Shown here piece after piece: positions 17,468 through 25,579 of a stretch of DNA of 64,000 bases (position 1 is its first letter; every line of letters starts with the position of its first letter). Location of the stretch: assembly GCA_019414725.1 (NCBI GenBank), contig DXLM01000007.1, positions 1 through 64,000 on the forward strand, read 5' to 3'. The position numbers were made by a program, and so were the translations under genes. Below the pieces are notes generated by a model. It was not told where the DNA came from and ran no database searches. It was given only the letters and a program-made list of their open reading frames with translations. This DNA comes from Bacteroides sp. (lineage in GTDB: Bacteria > Bacteroidota > Bacteroidia > Bacteroidales > Bacteroidaceae).

Positions 17468-18658
17468 TTACTTATTTCCCAAGTTCCTATCCAAAAGATT
17501 CTTTACTTCTTCGTATGCCTTTGTATATCCACGGGCCAAAGTAATACCATCCGGAGAGATTAACATAAGAATGGGAACTCCTGAAAAATAAAGGTCTTTC
17601 ACTATAAAGCCGTTGCCCTCATCCTCTGTGTAAACTGTAGTCCACGGATGGCTTAGCAATCCCTGTACCCGTTCATCTTTCTTAAACTCTTCAGAACTTC
17701 CCTGCAACGATTTCAACAAATCATCACGGGTAAATCCCAATACCTCCAAACCTTTTTCATGATATTTTTGATAGAGATCCGTTATTTTAGGATTTACCCA
17801 AAAAGTACCAGGACATAATCCCCAATGATAAATCAACACATATTTGCCTTTATAATCAGACAAAGACACTTTCCGGCCGTCTTTATCTGTCACTGTAAAC
17901 TCCGCTGGCGCAAAGCCTACTTCAATATTCTTCAATACAAGCAATTGCTTGTCAAGTATTTGTCCAAAATATGAATTTTGAACCTCTGGAGTAAATTGTG
18001 CCAAACGCTCTTTTACATCCTTATAAGTAGCATCAAAAACAAAAGCGGATGCATACATAAAAGCGGCATATTCCATATCGTTCACTTTCAATGCCAGACT
18101 ATCACGAACAGTCTTCAGCATTAGCGGACGATGATATTCATTATACATTTGCCCGTATTTTGCCACACTATCATTTTGCTTTGTATCCTGATATTTCAGT
18201 ATCTGACTGAAGATATCAATCATTTCAGTATTGGAAGACGCAGTCAGGCTATCATACCTAGCCACCAACGAATTGTCATAAAAACCACCCGAATGACGAA
18301 CCGCACCCAAGTAATCCAAAGACCCTTTCAGTTTTATATCATCACCTACGCGAGCTATAATCTCAGCTCCGCGAATACAACTCCGTAACGGTTCACCCAC
18401 TTTAGGCTGATGCGTCAATAAATAAAAAGTAGTATGTTCCATAGGAATAAAAGCCGAGAAAATCCCCTCCTTTTCCACCAATATGGTATCTGTTCCGTCT
18501 TCTTTCCAATCGGGTAATAAAAAAGTTTTAAGAAAAAGAGTATCTCCAACCTGAAGCCCTTCCAAATGACCGGATAGTTTAAAGCCATCGGTCTGCATAG
18601 TTTGCCGGCATGACACTAGAGCCACTGCAAAGAGTGCCAAAGCTAAAATTTTCTTCAT
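17468..18658 (-). CDS. TlpA-like lipoprotein lacking the CxxC motif
   Basis: 396 aa. The lipobox is AVALVSC with Cys17, so it should be a periplasm-facing or outer-membrane lipoprotein. Residues about 25-115 resemble the DUF4369 N-terminal domain often found ahead of TlpA domains. The thioredoxin/AhpC-like fold starts at about 250 ('APAEFTVTDKDGRKVSLSDYKGKYV'). Where CxxC is expected, only one Cys remains (Cys282 in WGLCPGT), so classic disulfide exchange is unlikely. It may be a one-Cys peroxidase-like or structural variant. It lies between the TPR gene (30 bp) and the active TlpA gene (22 bp). Confidence 0.82.
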   Translation of the reverse strand: MKKILALALFAVALVSCRQTMQTDGFKLSGHLEGLQVGDTLFLKTFLLPDWKEDGTDTILVEKEGIFSAFIPMEHTTFYLLTHQPKVGEPLRSCIRGAEIIARVGDDIKLKGSLDYLGAVRHSGGFYDNSLVARYDSLTASSNTEMIDIFSQILKYQDTKQNDSVAKYGQMYNEYHRPLMLKTVRDSLALKVNDMEYAAFMYASAFVFDATYKDVKERLAQFTPEVQNSYFGQILDKQLLVLKNIEVGFAPAEFTVTDKDGRKVSLSDYKGKYVLIYHWGLCPGTFWVNPKITDLYQKYHEKGLEVLGFTRDDLLKSLQGSSEEFKKDERVQGLLSHPWTTVYTEDEGNGFIVKDLYFSGVPILMLISPDGITLARGYTKAYEEVKNLLDRNLGNK

Positions 18659-18688
18659 ATATTCTTACTTTTATATAAATGACTTCCG

Positions 18689-20032
18689 TTATTTTGCATG
18701 ACGAAGTGCCAACGTATCTTTTTTCTCTACAGGAAATGACTTTGTCGGAATATCACCTCTAAAGAAACCTTCCTCCTTTATTTTTTTGATACGTTTCCAT
18801 GCCTGCTGGTAAAGTGTTATGCGGTCTTCCACCGGGTTCCCGTCTTCGTCCAAGGCATAACGCTGATCTTCGGGAACTGTAGCCATGTATTTCCTATAAT
18901 AGCGAATGGCATTCTTCTCATCTTCTTTCCAATCATAGAGACAGGCTATTTTATAAAGAATGGAGTTTTTCTTTGTATAAATATATAACTTCTCCAAGGC
19001 TTCCACCTCTTTCTTTGTATCCCCCGCATAATCGTAACATTCTACCAACCCGTCATAAAGACGTACCATCATACTATCAGAAGGAACTGCTATGCGGAAG
19101 GCTTCTTCCATATATTCCACACCCTCCTTTTTCCAGGAAGTGCGTGCCGAAGCTTTTGCCAGATAATAGAGCACATTCACATCCATCGGATTTTTTTGAT
19201 AAGCTTCTTTCAGATTATCGTATGCACCGTAAAACCAGTTATCCCCATAATGGGATACACCTAAATAGTAAAGAGTGAGAAAACTACGATCACCCAGTTC
19301 TTTTAATGACTCATAGCGTTTTACCGCCGTTCCGTACTCTTTCAGCATACAATAAGCCTTCGCATTCTGGCGGTTCACATCTATATTGGTGGTATCGGAC
19401 AAACGATAAACTTCCGTCACATCAACAGCATCTTTAAACTGCTGATTGTTATTAAAAATACCGGCAATGCGTGCCACTGTCTGGGCATCCAACGAATCAC
19501 GCCGATAGGCTATGTTATAACTGATGAAGGCACTGGCGGCATCCTGCAATCCCTCGTATGCCTGTCCCAGATATTTGTATCCGGTGGCCGACAAGGAATC
19601 GCGTTCCAACCAGCCATGACAAGCCGTACGCGCTTCTTCATAATCTTCGGAAGCTAATAAAGAGCGTATGAACTGCAACCGGAAAAATTTATTTTCCGGT
19701 TGCAAATTCATTGCCTTCTGATAACAGTTGGCCGCCCGACGGGAGTTACCCGTCAATTTGTAACACTCGGCAAGGTCGATCAAAACTTTTGTGTTTGTGC
19801 TGTCTTTCAAGATAAGAGAGTTCAATACCCCTATGGCTTCCGGATAACGGTTCATCGCTTTCAGCGCCTGAGCTTTGGTAATCAGCAACAAAGAATCCTG
19901 ACAATCGGGTTCAATCAGCATAACTACTGTCTCATAATCATAATTATCCATTGCCTGACGAATCCCATCATTCACCTGGGCAAACAACGAAACGGGGAGC
20001 ATACATAGCAGCAGTGTTACAAATTTTTTCAT
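18689..20032 (-). CDS. Secreted TPR-repeat protein
   Basis: 447 aa with a signal peptide (MKKFVTLLLCMLPVSLFAQ). From about residue 25 to 400 it is made of tetratricopeptide repeats, seen in repeated A-x-x-x-Y-x-A patterns such as 'AANCYQKAMNLQPENKFFRL', 'YKYLGQAYEGLQDAASAF' and 'AIRYYRKYMATVPED'. TPR solenoids hold protein partners together. Here the partner is probably another product of the operon in the periplasm. It follows the M56 gene by 10 bp and precedes the TlpA-like lipoprotein by 30 bp. No enzymatic domain is present. Confidence 0.88.
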   Translation of the reverse strand: MKKFVTLLLCMLPVSLFAQVNDGIRQAMDNYDYETVVMLIEPDCQDSLLLITKAQALKAMNRYPEAIGVLNSLILKDSTNTKVLIDLAECYKLTGNSRRAANCYQKAMNLQPENKFFRLQFIRSLLASEDYEEARTACHGWLERDSLSATGYKYLGQAYEGLQDAASAFISYNIAYRRDSLDAQTVARIAGIFNNNQQFKDAVDVTEVYRLSDTTNIDVNRQNAKAYCMLKEYGTAVKRYESLKELGDRSFLTLYYLGVSHYGDNWFYGAYDNLKEAYQKNPMDVNVLYYLAKASARTSWKKEGVEYMEEAFRIAVPSDSMMVRLYDGLVECYDYAGDTKKEVEALEKLYIYTKKNSILYKIACLYDWKEDEKNAIRYYRKYMATVPEDQRYALDEDGNPVEDRITLYQQAWKRIKKIKEEGFFRGDIPTKSFPVEKKDTLALRHAK

Positions 20033-20042
20033 ATCTTTATTC

Positions 20043-21929
20043 TTATTGTTTCTTTGTGGTAATCAATATCACGCCATTCTTGGCTTTGGCTCCATAAATG
20101 GCAGTACCTGCCGCATCCTTCAACACCGAAATAGATTCAATGTCCGAAACATTCATTTTTTCCATTTGACTATAAGGCTTTTCTATCCCATCAACTATAA
20201 GCAATGGTTTCTCCTTCCAATCTTTCAACGAAAAAGTTTCCTTACCTATCCGCAATGGATTTTCTTGAAAAACAGTGTCTGTCTTCAACTCCAAATGACG
20301 TGCTTCATTTGATTTGATATCTTTACCGTCTAGTCTGAAAGTGACGGGAACCGTATATTTCACACGCACAGGCTGACCTTTCTGCATACCTGGTTTCCAT
20401 TTCGGCATAATGGAAATGACTCGAATGGCCTCACCGTCCAAATCCGGATCAATGCTCCTGACAACTTTGGGATTGGCTATATTACCATCTTTCTCAACTA
20501 CAAATTGTACAATAACCTTTCCCTGTACTCCAGCTTTCTGAGCCTCCACTGGATATTTGATATTCTTCCCCAAGAATTTCAAACATTCTCCCATACCACC
20601 CGGAAACTCAGGCATCTCTTCAACAACCTGAAAAACCGGAACTTCATCAGAAGCTTCTTCACCACCTCCATAACCTACTACAACCACTTCCTGTGTCTTA
20701 GTTGTGATTTCTCCCTCCAAATACACTTTTAAAGATTTAATTTTTCCAATAAGTTTCTCTGTAATAGTCAATTCCTTTGTTTTCATATTTATATATGAAA
20801 CACTCAAAGTAGCCCCAACAGGCATTGAAATAACAAAATTTCCATCTAAATCAGTGATCGTACCTGAAGTTGTACCTTTGATAATCACACTAGCACCTAC
20901 AACCGGAGCGTTTGTACTTTTTTCTAATACCTGCCCTTGCACTTTTATTTCCTTTGCAGGATGTTTTTCGGGACTTTTAACCTCTTCGGTTTTCATAATT
21001 GCCGTTAAATCATTAACTTTGACGGCTGAAATCTCATCTAACTCACTAGAGATTTCGGGGCGGGCAAAGGCTGCCACGGCAATGGCTGCCAATGGAAGTA
21101 CATACAGGTACTTGAGTCGTGCCCACGGATTGGATTTCTTTTTTAACATCATAGTAATACGTTTTTTAAGTGAACTGTGATTGAAGCTGTTGGCCATAGA
21201 GTAGAGCCTTGTGCCGACAGCTTTTTTTATTAATAACAACTGATATTTCTTTGCATCAATACCTTGTGCAATCACGCTTTCGTCCGCTTCGAACTCGTGT
21301 ATGTTCTGTAGTTCCTGTTTCAATAACCAGGAGGCAGGATTGAACCATTGGAAAAAGATGCAGATATCCGCTATAAGTAAATCTATGGAATGTCTCTTCC
21401 GTATATGGGCATATTCATGCGTCAGTATTTCCTCACCGTTTTCCTTCAGGTCTTTCTCAGAGATCACTACAAACTTCATCCAACTGAAAGGTGCGATTTT
21501 TTTCTGATGGGTAATCAGCGTGATGCCATTTTCCTGACGGACAAGGGTGCTACCCTTTATCAGCCTCAGCATACGGGTCAGCGACCATACATTACGTAAA
21601 AAGAAGAATACAATACCCAACAAATAAACCATCAGCAACACTTCACGCCATGTAATGGCAGATACGGGAGCAGCTTCTATAGTAGCAGTCCGATTAAGAT
21701 CAGCCATAAGCAGAAGTTCTTCCCAAGTCAGCAATTGTTGACTGACTTCCATCGGTTCTTTCATAGTCACTTCCACAAAGGGAATGGCACAGGACAATAT
21801 CAGTATTCCCAACAAAGCAATACGGTTAAAACGATGGAATGTTTCACGGCTCAGCAACAGGCGGTAAAATAAATAAAATACCGCCAGACAAACTGCCGAC
21901 TTTACAATATATACAAAAAATGCTCCCAT
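20043..21929 (-). CDS. M56 (BlaR1-type) metalloprotease fused to carboxypeptidase-regulatory, TonB C-terminal and plug-like domains
   Basis: 628 aa inner-membrane protein. Hydrophobic helices lie at about 5-25, 35-53, 97-113 and 273-290. The gluzincin motif HEYAH is at 171-175, with a downstream HEFEADE (211-217) supplying the third zinc ligand. BlaR1-family proteases cleave a cytoplasmic repressor when the sensor is triggered. Instead of the penicillin-binding sensor, the periplasmic part has a carboxypeptidase-regulatory-like beta domain (about 328-405), a TonB C-terminal domain (440-535) and a short region like a SusC plug (560-628, 'ISVLKDAAGTAIYG'). It follows the BlaI-type gene by 33 bp. 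The signal sensed is unknown. Confidence 0.88.
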   Translation of the reverse strand: MGAFFVYIVKSAVCLAVFYLFYRLLLSRETFHRFNRIALLGILILSCAIPFVEVTMKEPMEVSQQLLTWEELLLMADLNRTATIEAAPVSAITWREVLLMVYLLGIVFFFLRNVWSLTRMLRLIKGSTLVRQENGITLITHQKKIAPFSWMKFVVISEKDLKENGEEILTHEYAHIRKRHSIDLLIADICIFFQWFNPASWLLKQELQNIHEFEADESVIAQGIDAKKYQLLLIKKAVGTRLYSMANSFNHSSLKKRITMMLKKKSNPWARLKYLYVLPLAAIAVAAFARPEISSELDEISAVKVNDLTAIMKTEEVKSPEKHPAKEIKVQGQVLEKSTNAPVVGASVIIKGTTSGTITDLDGNFVISMPVGATLSVSYINMKTKELTITEKLIGKIKSLKVYLEGEITTKTQEVVVVGYGGGEEASDEVPVFQVVEEMPEFPGGMGECLKFLGKNIKYPVEAQKAGVQGKVIVQFVVEKDGNIANPKVVRSIDPDLDGEAIRVISIMPKWKPGMQKGQPVRVKYTVPVTFRLDGKDIKSNEARHLELKTDTVFQENPLRIGKETFSLKDWKEKPLLIVDGIEKPYSQMEKMNVSDIESISVLKDAAGTAIYGAKAKNGVILITTKKQ

Positions 21930-21962
21930 AGTATGTATCTTTAATTATTCTCTTTATCCGGA

Positions 21963-22325
21963 TTATTCATGCGCCTTTTCCACATCCCGGATAAGCTGCT
22001 TCAATTCATCCAAAGAAATCTCCTCCTCCTTCACCAGTGAAGAAACCGCTCCTAAATAAGAGTTATTGAAATATTTACTGATAACTCCTTTCAACGTCTT
22101 CTTCTTAAAATCATCACAGCTTACCACCGCATAATACTGATAGGTATTTCCAAATACCTCATGACTGAGAAACCCCTTTTCCTCCAATCCTCTCACAATG
22201 GTAGACAGAGTATTGAAATGCGGACGCGGTTCATCATAAAAATCAAGTAACTGTTTTACAAACAACGGGCCTTTTTCCCAAAAATAACCCATAATTTCTT
22301 CTTCCTTTGCTGTCAACATTTTCAT
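21963..22325 (-). CDS. BlaI/MecI-type transcriptional repressor
   Basis: 120 aa from the ATG at 22325; an upstream in-frame GTG at 22346 is a weaker choice. It is a winged helix protein: 'LTAKEEEIMGYFWEKGPLFVKQLLDF' then 'HFNTLSTIVRGLEEKGFLSHEVFGNTYQY', the DNA-reading helix and wing of the BlaI/MecI family. The helical tail (about 75-120) would form the dimer and carry the cleavage site used by the M56 partner encoded next. Three palindromes of the type AACTA-N7-TAGTT lie directly upstream, so self-repression of the five-gene operon is likely. The ligand need not be a beta-lactam. Confidence 0.9.
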   Translation of the reverse strand: MKMLTAKEEEIMGYFWEKGPLFVKQLLDFYDEPRPHFNTLSTIVRGLEEKGFLSHEVFGNTYQYYAVVSCDDFKKKTLKGVISKYFNNSYLGAVSSLVKEEEISLDELKQLIRDVEKAHE

Positions 22326-22350
22326 AATCTTTCTTTTGATTATCACAAAG

Positions 22351-22411
22351 AACTAAAACTTTTAGTTATAAAACTAATTTTCATAGTTAAAGTAAACTAA
22401 AAGCTTTAGTT
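22351..22411. promoter_or_regulatory. Triple operator in front of the BlaI-type gene
   Basis: Three 17-bp palindromes built on AACTA-N7-TAGTT occur at 22351-22367, 22372-22388 and 22395-22411. The outer two are extended (ACTAAAA/TTTTAGT, ACTAAA/TTTAGT). Centres are 21 and 23 bp apart, about two helical turns, so three repressor dimers could bind the same DNA face. They lie 26-86 bp before the ATG and cover the likely promoter. Confidence 0.75.
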
Positions 22412-22426
22412 ACCTGCTGTAAAACA

Positions 22427-22466
22427 GTATATCCCGTTTTCACCTGCTGATGCAAACGGGATATAC
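22427..22466 (-). terminator. Terminator after the GH88 gene
   Basis: GTATATCCCGTTT at 22427-22439 and its exact complement AAACGGGATATAC at 22454-22466 form a 13-bp stem with a 14-nt loop. On the minus strand it is followed by TGTTTTAC. It lies 70 bp after the GH88 stop codon and marks the 3' end of the PUL. Confidence 0.8.
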
Positions 22467-22535
22467 TTATCATAAATAATCCACCTATAAGGAGACTACA
22501 GATCTCTATATACTTATACTTCCCTGAACAATCTA

Positions 22536-23759
22536 TTATTCGTCAATGACCGGTTTATTTTCCGTCAGCCTTTTCAAACGGAGAAGTGCCTCCATATAAT
22601 AATAATCAGCATAAATGATGGATGCATCAATCTCTGATCCGGCAGGCAAGTGTCCTGTGGAATGAAGCAGGAAAGCAGGTTTACTTTTACCACACTGGTA
22701 TTTGTCGGAACTCAGGCTGGTCAGCATTTTTACAGCCGCCTGTTTATATTCCAATGCTTTTTCAGCCGGCAGATAACCGGACAATTCTAATAAAGCAGAA
22801 GCTACCACACAAGCAGCAGAAGCATCCCGGGGAGCATCAGGAATGGACGGATCATTAAAATCCCAATAAGGAATATAGTCTTCGGGCAGATTTTTCAGAT
22901 ATACATCCGTTACCTTTTGTACAAAATCGAGGTAACGGACATCTTTTGTTTCCCGATAAACGACTGTATAACCATAGATAGCCCATGCCTGACCACGAGC
23001 CCACATACTGTCATCCGAATAACCTTGATGGGTCACTCCCTTGATAAATTCACCTGTCAGGGTATCATACACTGCTACATGATAAGAGGTATAATCCGGA
23101 CGAAAATGATATTTCATCGTCTTATCCGCATGAGCCACGGCAATGTCAAACAAATAAGGATTACCTCCATTCTTGGCTGCCCAGAAAAGCATTTCCAGAT
23201 TGATCATATTGTCCATGATGGTATTATGACCGCCAAACATTTTCACATTGCGAGGCCATGAAAGCATAGTACCTACACGGGGATTGAACAATGCTGATAA
23301 CGAATCAGCCGTATTGATTATAACTTGCTTATATTCCGGATTACCGGTCAGACGATAACCATTACCATAGCTACAAAAAACCAAAAAACCCAAATCATGA
23401 TCGTATGCAGGAATCTCCGAGAGAAATTTCAAAGAAGCAGTAAACTTTTCGGCCTCTTCCTTTATTTTCGGATCTTGTGTATATTCATAATCATACCACA
23501 AGATGCCCGGCCAAAAACCTCCGCACCATTCTTCCTTACTCACTTTACGATAGTTCCAGTCATACTGGCCATCCATTATGTTACGAGGCATCATAGTGTA
23601 ATCTACCTCCCGCCCTTTTCCATGCATAACCTCCAAAGTACGATGTACCTGGCGATCACAATATTCCAAAGCCCTGTTCACCTCCAGTTTGTTGTCTACT
23701 TCAGTACAGGCTGAAAGTAGACATAACCCTATACCTACTAATAGATTTTTTGTATTCAT
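22536..23759 (-). CDS. GH88 unsaturated uronyl hydrolase lipoprotein
   Basis: 407 aa. The lipobox LLSAC gives Cys18, so it is a lipoprotein. GH88 enzymes hydrate and release the 4,5-unsaturated uronic acid that polysaccharide lyases leave at the non-reducing end. The (alpha/alpha)6 barrel is intact and the two catalytic Asp are visible at about 122 in 'AYDHDLGFLV' and 183 in 'GGHNTIMDNMINLE'. The late 'RDASAACVVASALLEL' is also typical. It is the last gene of the PUL, 17 bp after the GH43 gene. Its presence implies a lyase upstream; the two heparinase II/III-like proteins are candidates. Confidence 0.9.
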   Translation of the reverse strand: MNTKNLLVGIGLCLLSACTEVDNKLEVNRALEYCDRQVHRTLEVMHGKGREVDYTMMPRNIMDGQYDWNYRKVSKEEWCGGFWPGILWYDYEYTQDPKIKEEAEKFTASLKFLSEIPAYDHDLGFLVFCSYGNGYRLTGNPEYKQVIINTADSLSALFNPRVGTMLSWPRNVKMFGGHNTIMDNMINLEMLFWAAKNGGNPYLFDIAVAHADKTMKYHFRPDYTSYHVAVYDTLTGEFIKGVTHQGYSDDSMWARGQAWAIYGYTVVYRETKDVRYLDFVQKVTDVYLKNLPEDYIPYWDFNDPSIPDAPRDASAACVVASALLELSGYLPAEKALEYKQAAVKMLTSLSSDKYQCGKSKPAFLLHSTGHLPAGSEIDASIIYADYYYMEALLRLKRLTENKPVIDE

Positions 23760-23776
23760 AATTATCCTTTCTTTTT

Positions 23777-25426
23777 TTACTTATCGATACGAAACCAATC
23801 GGCATCTACCCAACCTCTTTCCTTGCCATAAGGAGCTGTGCTGAATAATCCTACTTTCGCTCCTATCCACTTACCTTGACGAGCAGTAAAAGGCACACCG
23901 GCCAATGTATATTTCCTGCCGTCCAGACTGTAGCTGAAATAACAGATACCTCCCCCAGTTACTTTCACCTGCAAATAAATATCACGCTCATAATTGGGAT
24001 AGAGCCCGGCTCCGAACCGGCGGCTTACAGGTAATTCCGCAAGATGGGTCACTGTTTCAGGAGACCGTTGCTCCGCATCCTTGCAGACCACTTGATTCAA
24101 TATAAACTTATCACCTTCTTTTACTACACCCAGATAGCCATAATCCCACCCCATCACTATCAGTCCGGACTGCTGTCCGTCCGCTTTCGCAGAAACTTTC
24201 AGTTTGGCAGTCGCCGTAAATTCTTCGGCAGGGAATTTTTGTAACAAGAGATTCGGCACCTCCCAAAAATTTACAAAATCCTTGGACAAAATATGTCCAT
24301 ATATACGAATGTAACCCAAATCAGAGGTAAAGCCAAACGTATCCTGATAATTGGCATGCCATTCCCATTGCAAGCCCAATTGCCTTGTGTTGAATTCATC
24401 ACTCTCAATCGGTGTCTCTATAGGATAAATCCTGCCTACATCCGGTTTTTTATAGCGTTTTACAGGTTCGCCGCATCCATCACCGTCCTTGTCCTCTCCA
24501 ATTACGGGCCAATCATTTTCCCACTTCACAGGATTCAAGTGCAAGACTCTGCCATACATGGCTTTATCTTGAAAATTGATAAACCAAGACTCGCCTGTAC
24601 AGGTTTCCACCCATCCCCCCTGATGAGGGCCATTTATGTCCGTATCTCCTTGGGCCATAACAATTTTTGACTCGTATGGGCCATACACATTGCGAGAGCG
24701 AAGTGCCAATTGCCAACCCGTCACCACCCCTCCGGCTGGTGCCAGGATGTAATAATATCCGTTGCGTTTATAAAACTTAGGTCCCTCTATAGTATGATTT
24801 ACACCATCATTGCCATCAAAAACCAATACAGGTTCACTAATAACTTTTGTACCTTCCGCATTCATCTCACAAACCGTAATCACACTATTGAATGCGGCGC
24901 GACTGCCCGCCCACGCATGTACCAAATACACTTTTCCATCCTCATCCCACAACGGAGTAGGATCTATCATTCCTTTCCCAGCCTTTACCAAGACCGGTTT
25001 TTCCCATTCACCCAGCGGATCTTTGGTCTTTACCATGAAAATACCCCAGTCGGGATCTCCCCAATAGATAAAAAACTCACCGTTGTGGTAACGGATAGAA
25101 GGAGCCCATACCCCTTTTCCATGTTGAGGAGCGTTAAAGAAAATGGTCGGCTCTATCTCCTTCAAGGCATAGTTTGCCAAACGCCAGTTCACCAAATCCT
25201 TTGAATGAAGAATGGGCAATCCCGGGGTGCAGCCAAAACTGGAAGCGGTCATATAAAAATCATCACCTACGGCACAAACATCCGGGTCAGAGTAATCCGC
25301 ATGAATAATCGGATTAATATACGTACCGTCCTTCTGATCGGACACCCATACCTTCGATACATACTGAGCATCTGCCTGTTGCCATGCACCGCATACTAAA
25401 GCCACTATAATCACTATTTTTTTCAT
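23777..25426 (-). CDS. Secreted GH43 enzyme with C-terminal beta-sandwich
   Basis: 549 aa with a signal peptide (about 1-20). The five-bladed propeller of GH43 covers about 35-345. The catalytic base is Asp47 in DYSDPDV, the modulating Asp is in 'MIDPTPLWDEDG', and the acid Glu is in 'HTIEGPKFYKRNGYYY'. Residues about 355-549 form a beta-sandwich common in xylosidase/arabinofuranosidase-type GH43 members. The likely activity is removal of alpha-L-arabinofuranose or beta-D-xylose; which one cannot be told. It sits between GH97 (153 bp) and GH88 (17 bp). Confidence 0.9.
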   Translation of the reverse strand: MKKIVIIVALVCGAWQQADAQYVSKVWVSDQKDGTYINPIIHADYSDPDVCAVGDDFYMTASSFGCTPGLPILHSKDLVNWRLANYALKEIEPTIFFNAPQHGKGVWAPSIRYHNGEFFIYWGDPDWGIFMVKTKDPLGEWEKPVLVKAGKGMIDPTPLWDEDGKVYLVHAWAGSRAAFNSVITVCEMNAEGTKVISEPVLVFDGNDGVNHTIEGPKFYKRNGYYYILAPAGGVVTGWQLALRSRNVYGPYESKIVMAQGDTDINGPHQGGWVETCTGESWFINFQDKAMYGRVLHLNPVKWENDWPVIGEDKDGDGCGEPVKRYKKPDVGRIYPIETPIESDEFNTRQLGLQWEWHANYQDTFGFTSDLGYIRIYGHILSKDFVNFWEVPNLLLQKFPAEEFTATAKLKVSAKADGQQSGLIVMGWDYGYLGVVKEGDKFILNQVVCKDAEQRSPETVTHLAELPVSRRFGAGLYPNYERDIYLQVKVTGGGICYFSYSLDGRKYTLAGVPFTARQGKWIGAKVGLFSTAPYGKERGWVDADWFRIDK

Positions 25427-25579
25427 TCTTACCTATTATAAAAATGCCCTGAAACAATCATTCTTACCTTAAAAAACATACCCCTTTAAACTTAAAAAAT
25501 CACCTAACCTTCATTTGTTAACCTAATCTGTCTATAATACGGACAAGAAAACCAATACACTCAACGAAAGTGGTTATTT

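Noticed and set aside
15337..22325. Beta-lactam resistance regulon (blaR1/blaI)
   Set aside because: The repressor and protease fit the families, but no penicillin-binding sensor and no beta-lactamase gene is present.
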